Of a DNA stretch of 64,000 bases, positions 51,665-61,279 are shown in pieces (position 1 is the first letter of the stretch; each line of letters starts with the position of its first letter). Source of the stretch: Sphingomonas sp. PP-CE-1G-424. GTDB taxonomy: Bacteria; Pseudomonadota; Alphaproteobacteria; Sphingomonadales; Sphingomonadaceae. The stretch is taken from contig NZ_SLXW01000003.1 of assembly GCF_004341085.1 (NCBI RefSeq), forward strand, positions 1 to 64,000. Direction: 5' to 3'. The position numbers were made by a program, and so were the translations under genes. The notes beneath the pieces were generated by a model that did no database searches, was not told the origin of the DNA, and saw only the letters and a list, made by a program, of their open reading frames with translations.

Positions 51665-54600
51665 CTACTGCGTCTTCCCGGTACTGACGTTTTGGGGCGG
51701 GAGCGTGATGAAGCGATCCGACTGCGCGACGTTCCATCCGCGTACCGTCAGCGCGGTCGCCGTCTGACCCGCGCTTTTGGGGTAACGGATGTCGATGCGC
51801 TTTTCCTCGCCGGGTAGGAGAGCAACGTAATTGTCGCTGTAGAACGCCGGCAGGACACGTTTGCCCTGTGCATCCACCAGCGTCAGCTTCGCGTTCAGCG
51901 CTGGGACTTCGGTTCGATTGGCGAGCGTCACAGTTACGACGCTGTCCTCGCCGTCGACCCCCTGGGCCAAGACGGAGCCGGTTAGCGCGACGCTCTGCAG
52001 CGTGTCGAGCATCCGGTAAGCGGCTTCGTTCTTTCCGCGCCAGTAGAAGTTGTCGGCAACCGTCTTGCCCGCTCGATCAATCAATTCGAGCTTAACCAGA
52101 AGCATGGGGTTTGACGCGAACAAGCGATCGAGTGGCACCACTGCAAGCGGCGTCGCCATGTTGGCGCCCGCGTCGACCCGGTCTTCACGCGTGAAGAGTT
52201 CGGCGTTGTCGAGCCCGACGACGCGTGTGCGGACCCGCAGTCCCGGCTGCGCTTCACGGGTCGTGTTGAGCACGACCAGTTCATTGCCCGGCAGATTGAG
52301 CTGGACGTGAAGCGGTTCCGCGGCCTTCTTCGCACCATAATATGAGGCCTGGGTGTCATAGTCCCAGCTGTAGATCTGCCATGTGTTCGACGGCCAGGAG
52401 GGATGCGTCATCCAAAGTAGTCGACCGGAGTTCTTGGTCCACAAATGGCCCAGGAACCCTTCGTACATCGCCTTGTGCGTCTCGAGGTTCATCATCTGCG
52501 CCTTGCGCTCGAAATCGGCAAAGCTGGTCCCCGCCCCGAACATGGTGTCGAGCGTGGTCATGAACGTCTTGGTGTCGCCGTTCCCCGCGAAATGCCAATC
52601 ATGATAGGCCAGCGTATCGCTGAGCGGCCAGGTTTCGCTATCGGGCATCGTCGCCCGTACGGACTCTAGGGTGGAGAGTGAGGGCGTTCCCGTCTCGACC
52701 GAGAAACCGGTGGCGAGGCCGGTAAAATAACCGACCGGTGGACGATAGTTATACGGTCCCGATCCCTGCAGGTTGACGACGTTGGAGCTGCCTGTGAACC
52801 ACCGCGTCCCGTCTTCACGCGCGATCAGGTCGTCGAGGCCCTCGTTCAAGGCCGGGTAGGGCACACCTTCGTTGCGGCCGAACCACAGGATGATCGACGG
52901 ATGGTTGCGGTAGCGGCGAACCACGTCGTCGGCGTTCTTTAGGAACAGCCCCGGATCTTCCGGCTCGACCTGGAAATTCTGCGTGGATTGCCAGAAGTCA
53001 TTGAGGATCATCATGCCGTTTTCATCGGCTAGGTCGTAGAACTCCTCTTCGGTATTGTTGCCCATCCAGTTGCGGATGACGTTCATGTGCGCCTCCTTCT
53101 GGAGACGGAAATAGGGGGCTAGGCGCGCGCGTCCGATGCGCTTCATCGCATCGTCCATGCCCCAATTGCCCCCGCGCGCAGCAATCTGCACGCCGTTCAC
53201 GCGGATCGCCAAATGCGGTTCGGGCATCGTCGCCTCGACCGGTGTCACCGCCGGGGAACGCTCGCCCTGCGGTGTCAGCGATTCCACCCAGCCATTGGGG
53301 GACTGCTTGATGGCCTGATGGCGAACATCGATCAGGCGCTCGCCGCGCAGGCTGCCATCCGTGAACTGGAGGTTGACCCGGCGCAGCGCACCAGCCGCAT
53401 CGAACAGCGACAGGTCATAGCTGACTTCGCGAATACCGAACTTGTCGGTGCGCGTATCCGAGAGCTGGCCGTCTGCCAGCGCTTCCAGCGACAGTTGGTA
53501 GAGAGCCTGTTCGCCATAGCCGTTCGGCCACCAAAGTTTTGGATTGGCGACATGAAGCTGCGCGAACTCCTTAGGGTTGAAGACTACCTTCGTCTCACCG
53601 GGCGGCGCGATGACCGTCTTCTGCACTCGGACGCCGCCAAACGCTGCACGCACGGTCACGCTTGCGGCTGTCGCACCAGCGTTCTGGACCGGTACGGTGA
53701 TATAGACGTCAGCGCTGTCAGTACGCGGCAGAGGCAGATCGGTGACGATCTTGGGATCGAGCAGCCGCACAGTCCCATGCGCGAGCAGTTCCACGGGCCG
53801 CCACAGCCCCGTGTTACGGTCTCGAATACCCGGTATCCAGTCCCAGCCCTCGGTTGCGACGAAGGTGGGGCCGTCGATCGCGAGCTGGCCCCCGTTCTCG
53901 CCGACGCCGCCGCTGATCGACTGCTCGTGCGGGATGCCGGGATGGGGAGGCGGCGAAACGCGAACCGCGACCACATTCTCGCCGGCGACAGGTACGAGAT
54001 CGAACTGGCCGCGGATAAAGGCGCCGTGGGTGTCGCCCAGCTTGCGGCCGTTTGCCCAGACGTCAGCGGCGTAGTTGATGCCGCCGAAGACCAACGTCAG
54101 GCGCTTGCCCGCGGCGGCTGCCGGCACCGTAAAGCTGGTGCGGTACCAATAGTCCTGACGTGCCAGACTCTCGGGAATCTTGAGGTTGTTGAGCCCGTAA
54201 TAGGGATCGGGATAGACGCCGCGGTCGACCAGCGTCGTCAAGACGGTGCCCGGCACGGTCGCCGCACGCCACGTGCCCGTGGCAGGGCCCGGACGCGACA
54301 GGGTCGCGGCATCTTCGCGGACCTCGGGGGCTGCGGCGAGCTGCCAGCCATTGACCAGCCAGCGACCGTCGCTTTCGCGCGCCAGTCCCGTCGGGGGCAG
54401 CGGCAAGTGCGCGATCGGCGCCGTGGTCGCGCTCACGCGCGCCTTCGGCAAGGTCCAGGCATCCTGCTGCTGGGTAAGGCCGATATTGGCCTGCTTCTGG
54501 AACGGCCAGCCGACGCCGACCTGCCAGAATTGCACGAGATCGAAATCCGGCCGCGCTCGGATGGCAGCCGTGATCTCGCTGGCGCTCAGCGCCGCGCCGT

Positions 54601-55150
54601 TGAGTTGCGCCGCAACCAGCGATCCGCCAAAATGGCGAGGCGCTTTAGCGCCGTTCGTCACCGGTGCGACGGCGAGGCGGGCGACGACTTCGCTCGGGCG
54701 GTTCGCGACGGACGCGACGACGCGACCATCGACATAGAGGGTCAGTGTCCGTCCGTTCGCCACAGCGGCGACATGCGTCCACTTGCCGGCGGCCAACGCC
54801 GGTCCGCCGGTTACCCGTGTCGCTCCGTCCACGGCAGACGCGCGCCCATTGGTAAGGTCGAGGCAGCGACAGGCCTTTAGCGGATTACCGACGGCCAGCA
54901 GCGAACCATCCGCGCCGGCAGTGCTGGGGCGGACCCAGGCGGAGAGAGTCCAGGGAGCGTCTGCACGGACCGCTGCCTCGGCGCCTGTCAGATCACGCTC
55001 GACCCCGGTCCCGCCTGCTAGGATGGCGACGTTGTAGGGGCCGGCATTCGCGATCGCCGGCCGCATGGTCGGCACCACGGTTTGTGCAGCCAGCGAGGAG
55101 GAAAATGCGGCACCGAGCAGCAAGGCGGCTGTTATTGGCAACGATCGCAT
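51665..55150 (-). CDS. Exported GH2 glycoside hydrolase with LamG-like domain
   Basis: 1161 residues from the ATG at 55150 (CAGGAGAG upstream, signal peptide MRSLPITAALLLGAAFSSSL). The frame runs open to 55561 but the extra sequence is antisense to the kinase. Residues about 30-200 are a LamG/concanavalin-like jelly roll (WTLSAWVRPSTAGADGSLLA, GKWTHVAAV). The GH2 sugar-binding, sandwich and barrel domains follow: RTSFTVPAAAAGKRLTLVFG, WWPNGYGEQALYQL, HMNVIRNWMGNNTEEEFYDL. The acid/base is Glu in FGRNEG (about 758) and the nucleophile probably Glu in SVETGTPS (about 817). This subgroup holds exo-beta-glucosaminidases and beta-mannosidase-like enzymes. Confidence 0.85.
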   Translation of the reverse strand: MRSLPITAALLLGAAFSSSLAAQTVVPTMRPAIANAGPYNVAILAGGTGVERDLTGAEAAVRADAPWTLSAWVRPSTAGADGSLLAVGNPLKACRCLDLTNGRASAVDGATRVTGGPALAAGKWTHVAAVANGRTLTLYVDGRVVASVANRPSEVVARLAVAPVTNGAKAPRHFGGSLVAAQLNGAALSASEITAAIRARPDFDLVQFWQVGVGWPFQKQANIGLTQQQDAWTLPKARVSATTAPIAHLPLPPTGLARESDGRWLVNGWQLAAAPEVREDAATLSRPGPATGTWRAATVPGTVLTTLVDRGVYPDPYYGLNNLKIPESLARQDYWYRTSFTVPAAAAGKRLTLVFGGINYAADVWANGRKLGDTHGAFIRGQFDLVPVAGENVVAVRVSPPPHPGIPHEQSISGGVGENGGQLAIDGPTFVATEGWDWIPGIRDRNTGLWRPVELLAHGTVRLLDPKIVTDLPLPRTDSADVYITVPVQNAGATAASVTVRAAFGGVRVQKTVIAPPGETKVVFNPKEFAQLHVANPKLWWPNGYGEQALYQLSLEALADGQLSDTRTDKFGIREVSYDLSLFDAAGALRRVNLQFTDGSLRGERLIDVRHQAIKQSPNGWVESLTPQGERSPAVTPVEATMPEPHLAIRVNGVQIAARGGNWGMDDAMKRIGRARLAPYFRLQKEAHMNVIRNWMGNNTEEEFYDLADENGMMILNDFWQSTQNFQVEPEDPGLFLKNADDVVRRYRNHPSIILWFGRNEGVPYPALNEGLDDLIAREDGTRWFTGSSNVVNLQGSGPYNYRPPVGYFTGLATGFSVETGTPSLSTLESVRATMPDSETWPLSDTLAYHDWHFAGNGDTKTFMTTLDTMFGAGTSFADFERKAQMMNLETHKAMYEGFLGHLWTKNSGRLLWMTHPSWPSNTWQIYSWDYDTQASYYGAKKAAEPLHVQLNLPGNELVVLNTTREAQPGLRVRTRVVGLDNAELFTREDRVDAGANMATPLAVVPLDRLFASNPMLLVKLELIDRAGKTVADNFYWRGKNEAAYRMLDTLQSVALTGSVLAQGVDGEDSVVTVTLANRTEVPALNAKLTLVDAQGKRVLPAFYSDNYVALLPGEEKRIDIRYPKSAGQTATALTVRGWNVAQSDRFITLPPQNVSTGKTQ

Positions 55151-55232
55151 GGATAGATCTCTCCTGAGTTCCCGGCTCGATATTCTACCGGCCGGTTGGT
55201 TCTTATGTTCGTCTTGCCGGGCCTTGGGTCGG

Positions 55233-56183
55233 TCAGGCGTCCCCAGTCCACAGTCGTGCGGCGCCGCGCACGCCTGACGCGTCGCCCCAGCGCGCGGGCA
55301 CGATACGACCCTCCCATAGGTCCGAGAAGGCATAGCGGCGGACGATGGACGGAAGTTCTTCATAGATCTCGGCGACGTTCGACATGCCTCCGCCCAATAC
55401 GACGACCTCGGGGTCCAGCAGGTTGGCAACCATGGCCAGTACGCGTCCCAGCCGGTCGATATACGCATCCAGTGCAGCTCGGGCAGCGGGATTCCCGGCG
55501 CGGGCGGCTGCAACGATCTCGGGGGCGCTGAGCGACAGACCATGTTCTGTCCTGGCGGCACGCGCGAAACCCGTGCCCGAAACCCAGCTTTCGATACACC
55601 CCGTCAGGCCGCACCAGCATGGCGGCGGAGACAGTTCGTCGCTGCGCGGCCAGGGTAAAGGTAAGTGCCCAATCTCGCCGGCAATGCCGTGGGCGCCGTC
55701 AAGACACGCACCCGAGAGTACGATGCCTCCACCGACGCCCGTACCGATCACGAGCGCAAACACGCTGCGCGCACCGGTCGCTGCGCCATCTGTGGCCTCG
55801 GACAGCGCGAGGCAGTTCGCGTCGTTTACCAGCCGTACCGGTCGACCGAGAACAGCGGTGAGGTCTTCGGAGAACGATCGACCGTTCAGGTAAAGAGAGT
55901 TGCTGTTGCGCATCACGCCGGTACGTGGCGACGGCGATCCGGGTGCGCCGATGCCGACGGTACATGCCGTGCCCCCCGCGATGTCGGCAGCCACGACGAA
56001 CTCGGCGATAGCGGCTACCGCGGTATCATACGTGCCGGGATTGGGAACCCGCTGCTGCCAAAGCGTCTCACCGTCTGCACCTAGCAAGACGGCTTCGATC
56101 TTGGTGCCACCAAAGTCGATTCCTAAAGCCGGTACAGATGCTGGCTGCGGCTCGATAGCCCGAGCAGCGATACTGTTTTGCAA
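55233..56183 (-). CDS. ROK-family sugar kinase (Mak/NagK-like)
   Basis: 316 residues. ATP loop GIDFGGTKIEAVLL at about 21-34; GIGAPGSP; VNDANCLALSE with the catalytic Asp; VIGTGVGGGIV; GEIGHLPLPWP and CWCGLTGCIE, the ROK zinc site (His plus three Cys). PCWCG-GCIESWVSGTG and GHLPLPWP are typical of the fructo(manno)kinase / GlcNAc kinase branch. No DNA-binding domain. In this locus it would phosphorylate the hexose released by the GH2 enzyme; mannose or fructose is likely. Confidence 0.8.
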   Translation of the reverse strand: MQNSIAARAIEPQPASVPALGIDFGGTKIEAVLLGADGETLWQQRVPNPGTYDTAVAAIAEFVVAADIAGGTACTVGIGAPGSPSPRTGVMRNSNSLYLNGRSFSEDLTAVLGRPVRLVNDANCLALSEATDGAATGARSVFALVIGTGVGGGIVLSGACLDGAHGIAGEIGHLPLPWPRSDELSPPPCWCGLTGCIESWVSGTGFARAARTEHGLSLSAPEIVAAARAGNPAARAALDAYIDRLGRVLAMVANLLDPEVVVLGGGMSNVAEIYEELPSIVRRYAFSDLWEGRIVPARWGDASGVRGAARLWTGDA

Positions 56184-56381
56184 GGCAATGCTCCCCTCTT
56201 TACTGGCGTGACCGCTGCTCGGCCATCGTCAACCAAGCATGCCAGCGATCGTTATAAACGCAAATTGATTTTGTTATTGACCGGATCCACCGGACGATTA
56301 AACACGCGATGTCGAGACAACGGAAAGTTGCGACTGGCAGGCAGGAGAGGGTGGGGCGGTAAGTCGCCGATCGGCTCGATC

Positions 56382-56393
56382 TTAGCATGCTAA
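56382..56393. promoter_or_regulatory. Perfect palindrome TTAGCATGCTAA upstream of the receptor
   Basis: A 12-bp perfect palindrome, 50 bp before the receptor ATG and in the divergent gap to the kinase. A second GCCGATCGGC palindrome lies about 15 bp upstream. Good candidate operator for the locus ROK regulator (61272-62522) or a LacI-type protein elsewhere. Confidence 0.5.
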
Positions 56394-56442
56394 AACGTTC
56401 GCCAATTCCTGGCGATTTCGGGTGCTGAGGGAGACGGTCGAA

Positions 56443-59400
56443 ATGTTGCGTGCACGTTCCAAGAATATGTTGATGGTCGCGGCGTCAGTTACGGCGCTGG
56501 TGAGCAGCGGCACCGCACTTGCCCAGCAAACGTCGACAACACAGGGGGTGTTGCAGAACGCACCTACCGATCAAGCCGCATCGCCCTCGGCTGCTGCTGC
56601 CGACCAGACGAGCGAAGCTCAGAACCCGACAACGCCCGCGAGCGACGCGGCTGCTGAAACGCAGGACATCGTCGTCACCGGCATTCGTGGATCGCAGCAG
56701 CGTGCGGTCAACCTCAAGCGCGATGCCGCGTCGGTCACCGACTCCATCTCGGCCGAAGACATCGGCAAGCTGCCCGATGTGACGATCTCGGACTCGCTCC
56801 AGCGTATCCCCGGCGTGCAGATCCGCCGTGATGCCGGTGAGGGCGCGGCGATCAATATTCGTGGCCTGCCGCAGGTTACGACGTTGCTCAACGGTGAGGC
56901 CTATCTCGGCGCTCAGTCGATCACGACGATCCAGCCGAACTTCAACGATATCCCGTCGCAGCTGTTTGCGGGCGCGGACGTCATCAAGTCGAGCACGGCC
57001 GATCTGCTCAACGCCGGCATCACCGGCACCGTAAACCTGCGCACACGCCGCCCATTCGATCTAAAGAAGGGCTTCACCGTCGCTGCCGCTGCCGAGGGCG
57101 CCTACGGCGACAAGACCAAGGAGTTCGATCCGAACCTGAACGGGCTGTTCGGCTTCCGGGGCGAGAAGTTCGGGTTCCTGGTGTCGGGCGCTTATTCGAA
57201 CCTGCATCTTTCGAACTCCCACAACGGGATCCAGGAAGGCTACGGGGCCGCGCTGCACAACGAGCAGTTCAATACCGCGGCCAACCCGACTGGCGACGTC
57301 AACCTCAGCAACGGCTTCTCACCCGCAAATCGTCCCAAGGGGACGATCGTGGGGACGGGCCGCGACGTAAATGGTGACGGCGATGCCAACGATGCTTTCA
57401 TCGTTCCTCAGGGCTTCACCGCCTGGGACAAGGTCAACCAGCGCGAGCGGATCGGCATCAATGCCTCGGCGCAGTGGGAGATCAGCGACGCCCTGACGCT
57501 GAATGCCGATGCATTCTTCACGCGCCAGAACGAGAATGATCGCACAGCCGGCATCCAGATGCAGAACGTCAACTGGCAGGCTGGCGAATTCGTGCCGGGC
57601 CAATCGCGCAACACCGGCTCGACCGTGTCGCTTAGCAATGGCGGCGTGACGCGCGATTATGATCTGAATACGACCCAGATCTATAATTACGACCTCGGCA
57701 ATTTCGACTCGTATGCGCAGAATGACAAGTTCAAGTCTCAGTCGCAGAACTACAATGCCGAGCTGAAGTACGACAATGGCGGCCGGTTCAAGGCAAGCCT
57801 GCGCGGCGTCTACGGCAAGGCCTATTCTAACTACGACCAGAGCTATCTGCAGTTCAGCCCATCGAACGGCGCGCAGTGGCAGCCGGGCGGGATCGGTCAT
57901 TATCCGACGGGCGACGTCGCGTTCAATCCGGGCGGGTATGCGGTCAACACGATTGCGGGTACGGCATCGTTGCCAGCGACGGTCGATTTCACCGGTAACC
58001 AGCCGGTCTTCACTCTGCCGTCGCAGTTGACGACGGCGCTCGGCAACATCGACAGCTACGCGATGAAGACAACGTCTTCGGAGGGTAACTATCGCCGCAA
58101 AGGCGACCTGAAGATCATTCGCGGTGACGTTTCGTACGAGGCCAATGACAATGTAAGCCTGAGCGCTGGTGGCCGGTACAGCGAGCGCTCGGTCGACGAC
58201 TTCGAATTCGATCGCGCCGCGCCGCTATATTCGGGGCAGGCGTCTCAACCTGGTGGGTGCCTGGTCAAGTGGAAGGCGTTCGACGTACCGCTAAATGATG
58301 CGTCCTGCTATGCGGGTACGGGCACGTTCGGGACGGCAAATTTCAGGCCTTACACCTCTGGCGTTGTCCGCAAGGCGAGCGATCCGATCTTTAACGGGCA
58401 GGTCAAGCAGTTCAACCTGCCGGGTGCCGGCTTGCCGCCGATCTACGTGCTCGACCCAAAGGTCATGGACAACGCGCTCGCATTCCAAAACAGTTTCTAC
58501 CCAGGCAACGTCGAGATTCAGAACCCGGGCGCCTCGTTCAACGTTGGTGTGAAGCAGATCTCGGGCTATGCGCAACTCAACGTCAAGGGTGACGTGTTTG
58601 GCATTCCCGTATCCGGCAATGCGGGCCTAAAGGTCATCAACACCAAACTCGACATCACCCAGTTCGTGACCGGTTCGCCGCGCCCCTACGGCGTTGCAAA
58701 TACGGTCAACGGCACGGTCGAGACCAAGCGGAGCTTCACCGACTTCCTGCCGGCATTCAACTTGGCGTTCAATTTCGCCGACAACCTGAAGCTGCGCCTG
58801 GCGTATTCCAAGACGATGACACTGCTGGATCTCAACCAGTGGGGTGGTGGACTCAATCCGAACTACGCGATCGACACGAGCAATCCAGGATCGCCTGTGT
58901 TCCGCGTCACTGGCGGTAGCTCCAACGGCAATCCGCAGCTGGATCCCTGGCGCGCCACGAACGTCGAAGGCTCGCTTGAATACTATATCGGACGCAGCAG
59001 TCTGCTTAGCTTGGGTGCCTTCTACATCGACGTCGCCAGCTTCATTCAGTCTGGCAACATCGTGCGAACCGACCTGCCGGACAATGACGGCGTGGTTCGC
59101 AACCGGACCGTGTCGATCAGTACCCCGGTTCAGGGCGACGGTGGTACGCTTAAGGGTGTCGAAGCGGGTGCCAAGCTGTCGTTCAACGACTTCGGCTTCA
59201 TTCCAACGGTGCTCTCCAACTTCGGCATAGATGCGAATATTACCTACTCGCCGTCCGATTCAGGCGCTGTCGATTTGAAGGGCGACTCGATCCCGTTCCA
59301 GGACAATTCGAAGATCCAGACTAACCTTGCTGGCTTCTACCAGGACAATCACTTCCAAGCTCGCGTCGCCTGGAATTACCGCTCGAAGCGTGCGGTCCAG

Positions 59401-59622
59401 CAGGACTTCGGCGGCATCCGAGGCCTCGAACTGTATCAGCAGCCGACGAACTACATTGATGCGTCGATCAGCTACGACTTCACGCCAAATTTGACGCTGT
59501 ACGCGCAAGGGTCGAACCTGACCGGTGAGTATGAGAAATACTATCTCACCTTCCCGGATGAGAAAGCGTACAACAACATCTATGAGCGCCGGTTCATGGC
59601 GGGCGCACGTTTCAAGTTCTAA
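56443..59622 (+). CDS. TonB-dependent receptor for saccharides
   Basis: 1059 residues from the ATG at 56443 (GGGAGA upstream). Signal peptide up to about LAQQ. A Ser/Ala-rich stretch precedes the TonB box region (DIVVTGIRGSQQRAVNLKRD), then AASVTDSISAEDIGKLPDVT, ISDSLQRIPGVQIRRDAGEG and INIRGLPQVTTLLNGE. This is the plug typical of the sphingomonad/caulobacter carbohydrate receptors. The barrel ends in a terminal Phe (ARFKF). It probably imports oligosaccharides released by surface enzymes. First gene of the halogenase/ROK/GH27 series. Confidence 0.9.
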   Translation: MLRARSKNMLMVAASVTALVSSGTALAQQTSTTQGVLQNAPTDQAASPSAAAADQTSEAQNPTTPASDAAAETQDIVVTGIRGSQQRAVNLKRDAASVTDSISAEDIGKLPDVTISDSLQRIPGVQIRRDAGEGAAINIRGLPQVTTLLNGEAYLGAQSITTIQPNFNDIPSQLFAGADVIKSSTADLLNAGITGTVNLRTRRPFDLKKGFTVAAAAEGAYGDKTKEFDPNLNGLFGFRGEKFGFLVSGAYSNLHLSNSHNGIQEGYGAALHNEQFNTAANPTGDVNLSNGFSPANRPKGTIVGTGRDVNGDGDANDAFIVPQGFTAWDKVNQRERIGINASAQWEISDALTLNADAFFTRQNENDRTAGIQMQNVNWQAGEFVPGQSRNTGSTVSLSNGGVTRDYDLNTTQIYNYDLGNFDSYAQNDKFKSQSQNYNAELKYDNGGRFKASLRGVYGKAYSNYDQSYLQFSPSNGAQWQPGGIGHYPTGDVAFNPGGYAVNTIAGTASLPATVDFTGNQPVFTLPSQLTTALGNIDSYAMKTTSSEGNYRRKGDLKIIRGDVSYEANDNVSLSAGGRYSERSVDDFEFDRAAPLYSGQASQPGGCLVKWKAFDVPLNDASCYAGTGTFGTANFRPYTSGVVRKASDPIFNGQVKQFNLPGAGLPPIYVLDPKVMDNALAFQNSFYPGNVEIQNPGASFNVGVKQISGYAQLNVKGDVFGIPVSGNAGLKVINTKLDITQFVTGSPRPYGVANTVNGTVETKRSFTDFLPAFNLAFNFADNLKLRLAYSKTMTLLDLNQWGGGLNPNYAIDTSNPGSPVFRVTGGSSNGNPQLDPWRATNVEGSLEYYIGRSSLLSLGAFYIDVASFIQSGNIVRTDLPDNDGVVRNRTVSISTPVQGDGGTLKGVEAGAKLSFNDFGFIPTVLSNFGIDANITYSPSDSGAVDLKGDSIPFQDNSKIQTNLAGFYQDNHFQARVAWNYRSKRAVQQDFGGIRGLELYQQPTNYIDASISYDFTPNLTLYAQGSNLTGEYEKYYLTFPDEKAYNNIYERRFMAGARFKF

Positions 59623-59644
59623 TCTGCGGGTGAGACTGTAAGCG

Positions 59645-59672
59645 CCCGCCACCCTATTGCGGGGGTGGCGGG
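59645..59672 (+). terminator. Intra-locus terminator or attenuator
   Basis: CCCGCCACCC (59645-59654) and GGGTGGCGGG (59663-59672) form a 10-bp perfect stem, followed by TGTTTG. It lies between the receptor stop and the halogenase gene, so it should lower expression of the downstream genes relative to the receptor. Confidence 0.65.
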
Positions 59673-59707
59673 TGTTTGCACGGCAACGCACAGGATGGGA
59701 ACCGAGC

Positions 59708-61279
59708 GTGACAGATGGAGCAGGAACAACGCGTAACTCAGGACCGCTACGCTCGATCGTGATTGTGGGCGGCGGCACTGCGGGGTGGATGGCAGCGACG
59801 CTCCTCGCGCGCAGGCTCGATCGTCAGTCCGTGACAATCACGGTCGTCGAATCCAGCGATATCCGCACGGTGGGGGTCGGTGAGGCGACCGTTCCCGGCA
59901 TTCGGGATTTCTTTAGGGAGATCGGCGTCACCGAGCAGGACGTCATGGCGGCTGCGCAGGGCACAGTGAAGCTCGGGATCGAGTTCGTCGACTGGAAGCG
60001 CGAGGGTGAGCGATTTTTCCACCCATTTGGTCTGTACGGGATGCGATCGCGAGGGGTGGCGTTCCATCATTACTGGCGCAAACTGAATGCAGCGGGGCGA
60101 CCTACGCCGTTGTCCGAATTCTGTCTCGCAACCGCGCTTGCCGAGCGAAACCTGTTCATGCGACCGACCGACAGTCCGGTGCATGACCTGCTGTTCTTCG
60201 ACTGGGCCGTACATTTCGACGCAGGCCTGTTTGCCAAGTTTTTGGCAAAAAAGGCGGGCGAATGGGGCGTCAAGCACATCGACGCCACGATCACCGATGT
60301 TCTTGTCGATCAATCTACGGGATTCATATCCAGCGTCGATACCGAGTGTGGCAAAACGATCGCGGGCGACTTCTTCATCGATTGCTCGGGCTTTAGGTCG
60401 CTATTGCTCGGCGACGCGCTGGGCGTACCGTACGAGGATTGGACGAACCTGCTTCCGTGCGATCGCGCGGTCGCTATGCCGTGCGAACGAGCAGAACCGC
60501 TTACCCCATATACGCGCAGCACGGCACTGACTGCCGGATGGCAATGGCGGATTCCGCTGCAGCACCGGGTCGGTAACGGCTATGTCTATGCGAGCCGCCA
60601 CATTTCGGATGACGAGGCCGTTGCGACTTTGAAAGGTCGGCTCGAAGGCGAAGCGCTGGCCGAGCCTAATATGATTCGTTTCCGTACCGGTCGTCGGACC
60701 GCATTCTGGCAAGGGAACTGTGTCGCACTCGGACTCGCCGCGGGATTTATGGAACCCCTGGAATCGACGAGCATCACGCTCATCCAGACCGGCTTGGAGA
60801 AGTTACTCGCCTTGCTGCCTGATAGGAGTTTTGATCCGGCGCTGGCGGATGAGTATAATCGGACCACGGGCCTCGAATATGCGCGGATCCGCGATTTCCT
60901 GGTCCTGCACTATTTTGCCAATGGTCGGCAGGGTGAGCCGATGTGGGATCGCTGCCGAGGCACCGCGCTCCCAGAGCAGCTGGAGCGCAAGCTGAAATTG
61001 TTCAAGGCTCGTGGACACCTCGTGCGCTATGAATGGGAATCGTTTCAGGACCCAAGTTGGCTCTCCATGTATGCCGGATTTGGCATTGATGCCGCTGCGC
61101 ATGACCCGCTGGCGGATCATTTCTCCCTGTCAGATCTCGAGGCAGCGTTCGAACGGATGAAGGGTTCGATACGTGACGCCGTTGCGCTTGCCGAACCGCA
61201 CGAGACGTTTCTCAAGTCCTTTGCCCCCGCGTCAGCTCCTCCCGCATCCCGGTCAATGAACTTTGCCGCGAATGGATAA
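59708..61279 (+). CDS. Flavin-dependent halogenase-family protein
   Basis: 523 residues from GTG 59708; a longer frame to 59657 overlaps the terminator. FAD motif GGGTAGWMAA at 21-30. Lys88 in GTVKLGIEF is the conserved catalytic Lys of tryptophan halogenases. Around residue 280 is WQWRIPLQ, the halogenase WxWxIP motif. Later AAGFMEPLESTSI is also conserved. Such homologues are very common in TonB-receptor loci of sphingomonads, where no aromatic pathway is near, so the substrate is unclear. The stop overlaps the ROK regulator start by 8 bp. Confidence 0.85.
   Translation: MTDGAGTTRNSGPLRSIVIVGGGTAGWMAATLLARRLDRQSVTITVVESSDIRTVGVGEATVPGIRDFFREIGVTEQDVMAAAQGTVKLGIEFVDWKREGERFFHPFGLYGMRSRGVAFHHYWRKLNAAGRPTPLSEFCLATALAERNLFMRPTDSPVHDLLFFDWAVHFDAGLFAKFLAKKAGEWGVKHIDATITDVLVDQSTGFISSVDTECGKTIAGDFFIDCSGFRSLLLGDALGVPYEDWTNLLPCDRAVAMPCERAEPLTPYTRSTALTAGWQWRIPLQHRVGNGYVYASRHISDDEAVATLKGRLEGEALAEPNMIRFRTGRRTAFWQGNCVALGLAAGFMEPLESTSITLIQTGLEKLLALLPDRSFDPALADEYNRTTGLEYARIRDFLVLHYFANGRQGEPMWDRCRGTALPEQLERKLKLFKARGHLVRYEWESFQDPSWLSMYAGFGIDAAAHDPLADHFSLSDLEAAFERMKGSIRDAVALAEPHETFLKSFAPASAPPASRSMNFAANG

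Noticed and set aside
53213..54880. 555-codon plus-strand frame
   Set aside because: Antisense to the GH2 gene; the real protein on the minus strand has catalytic motifs.
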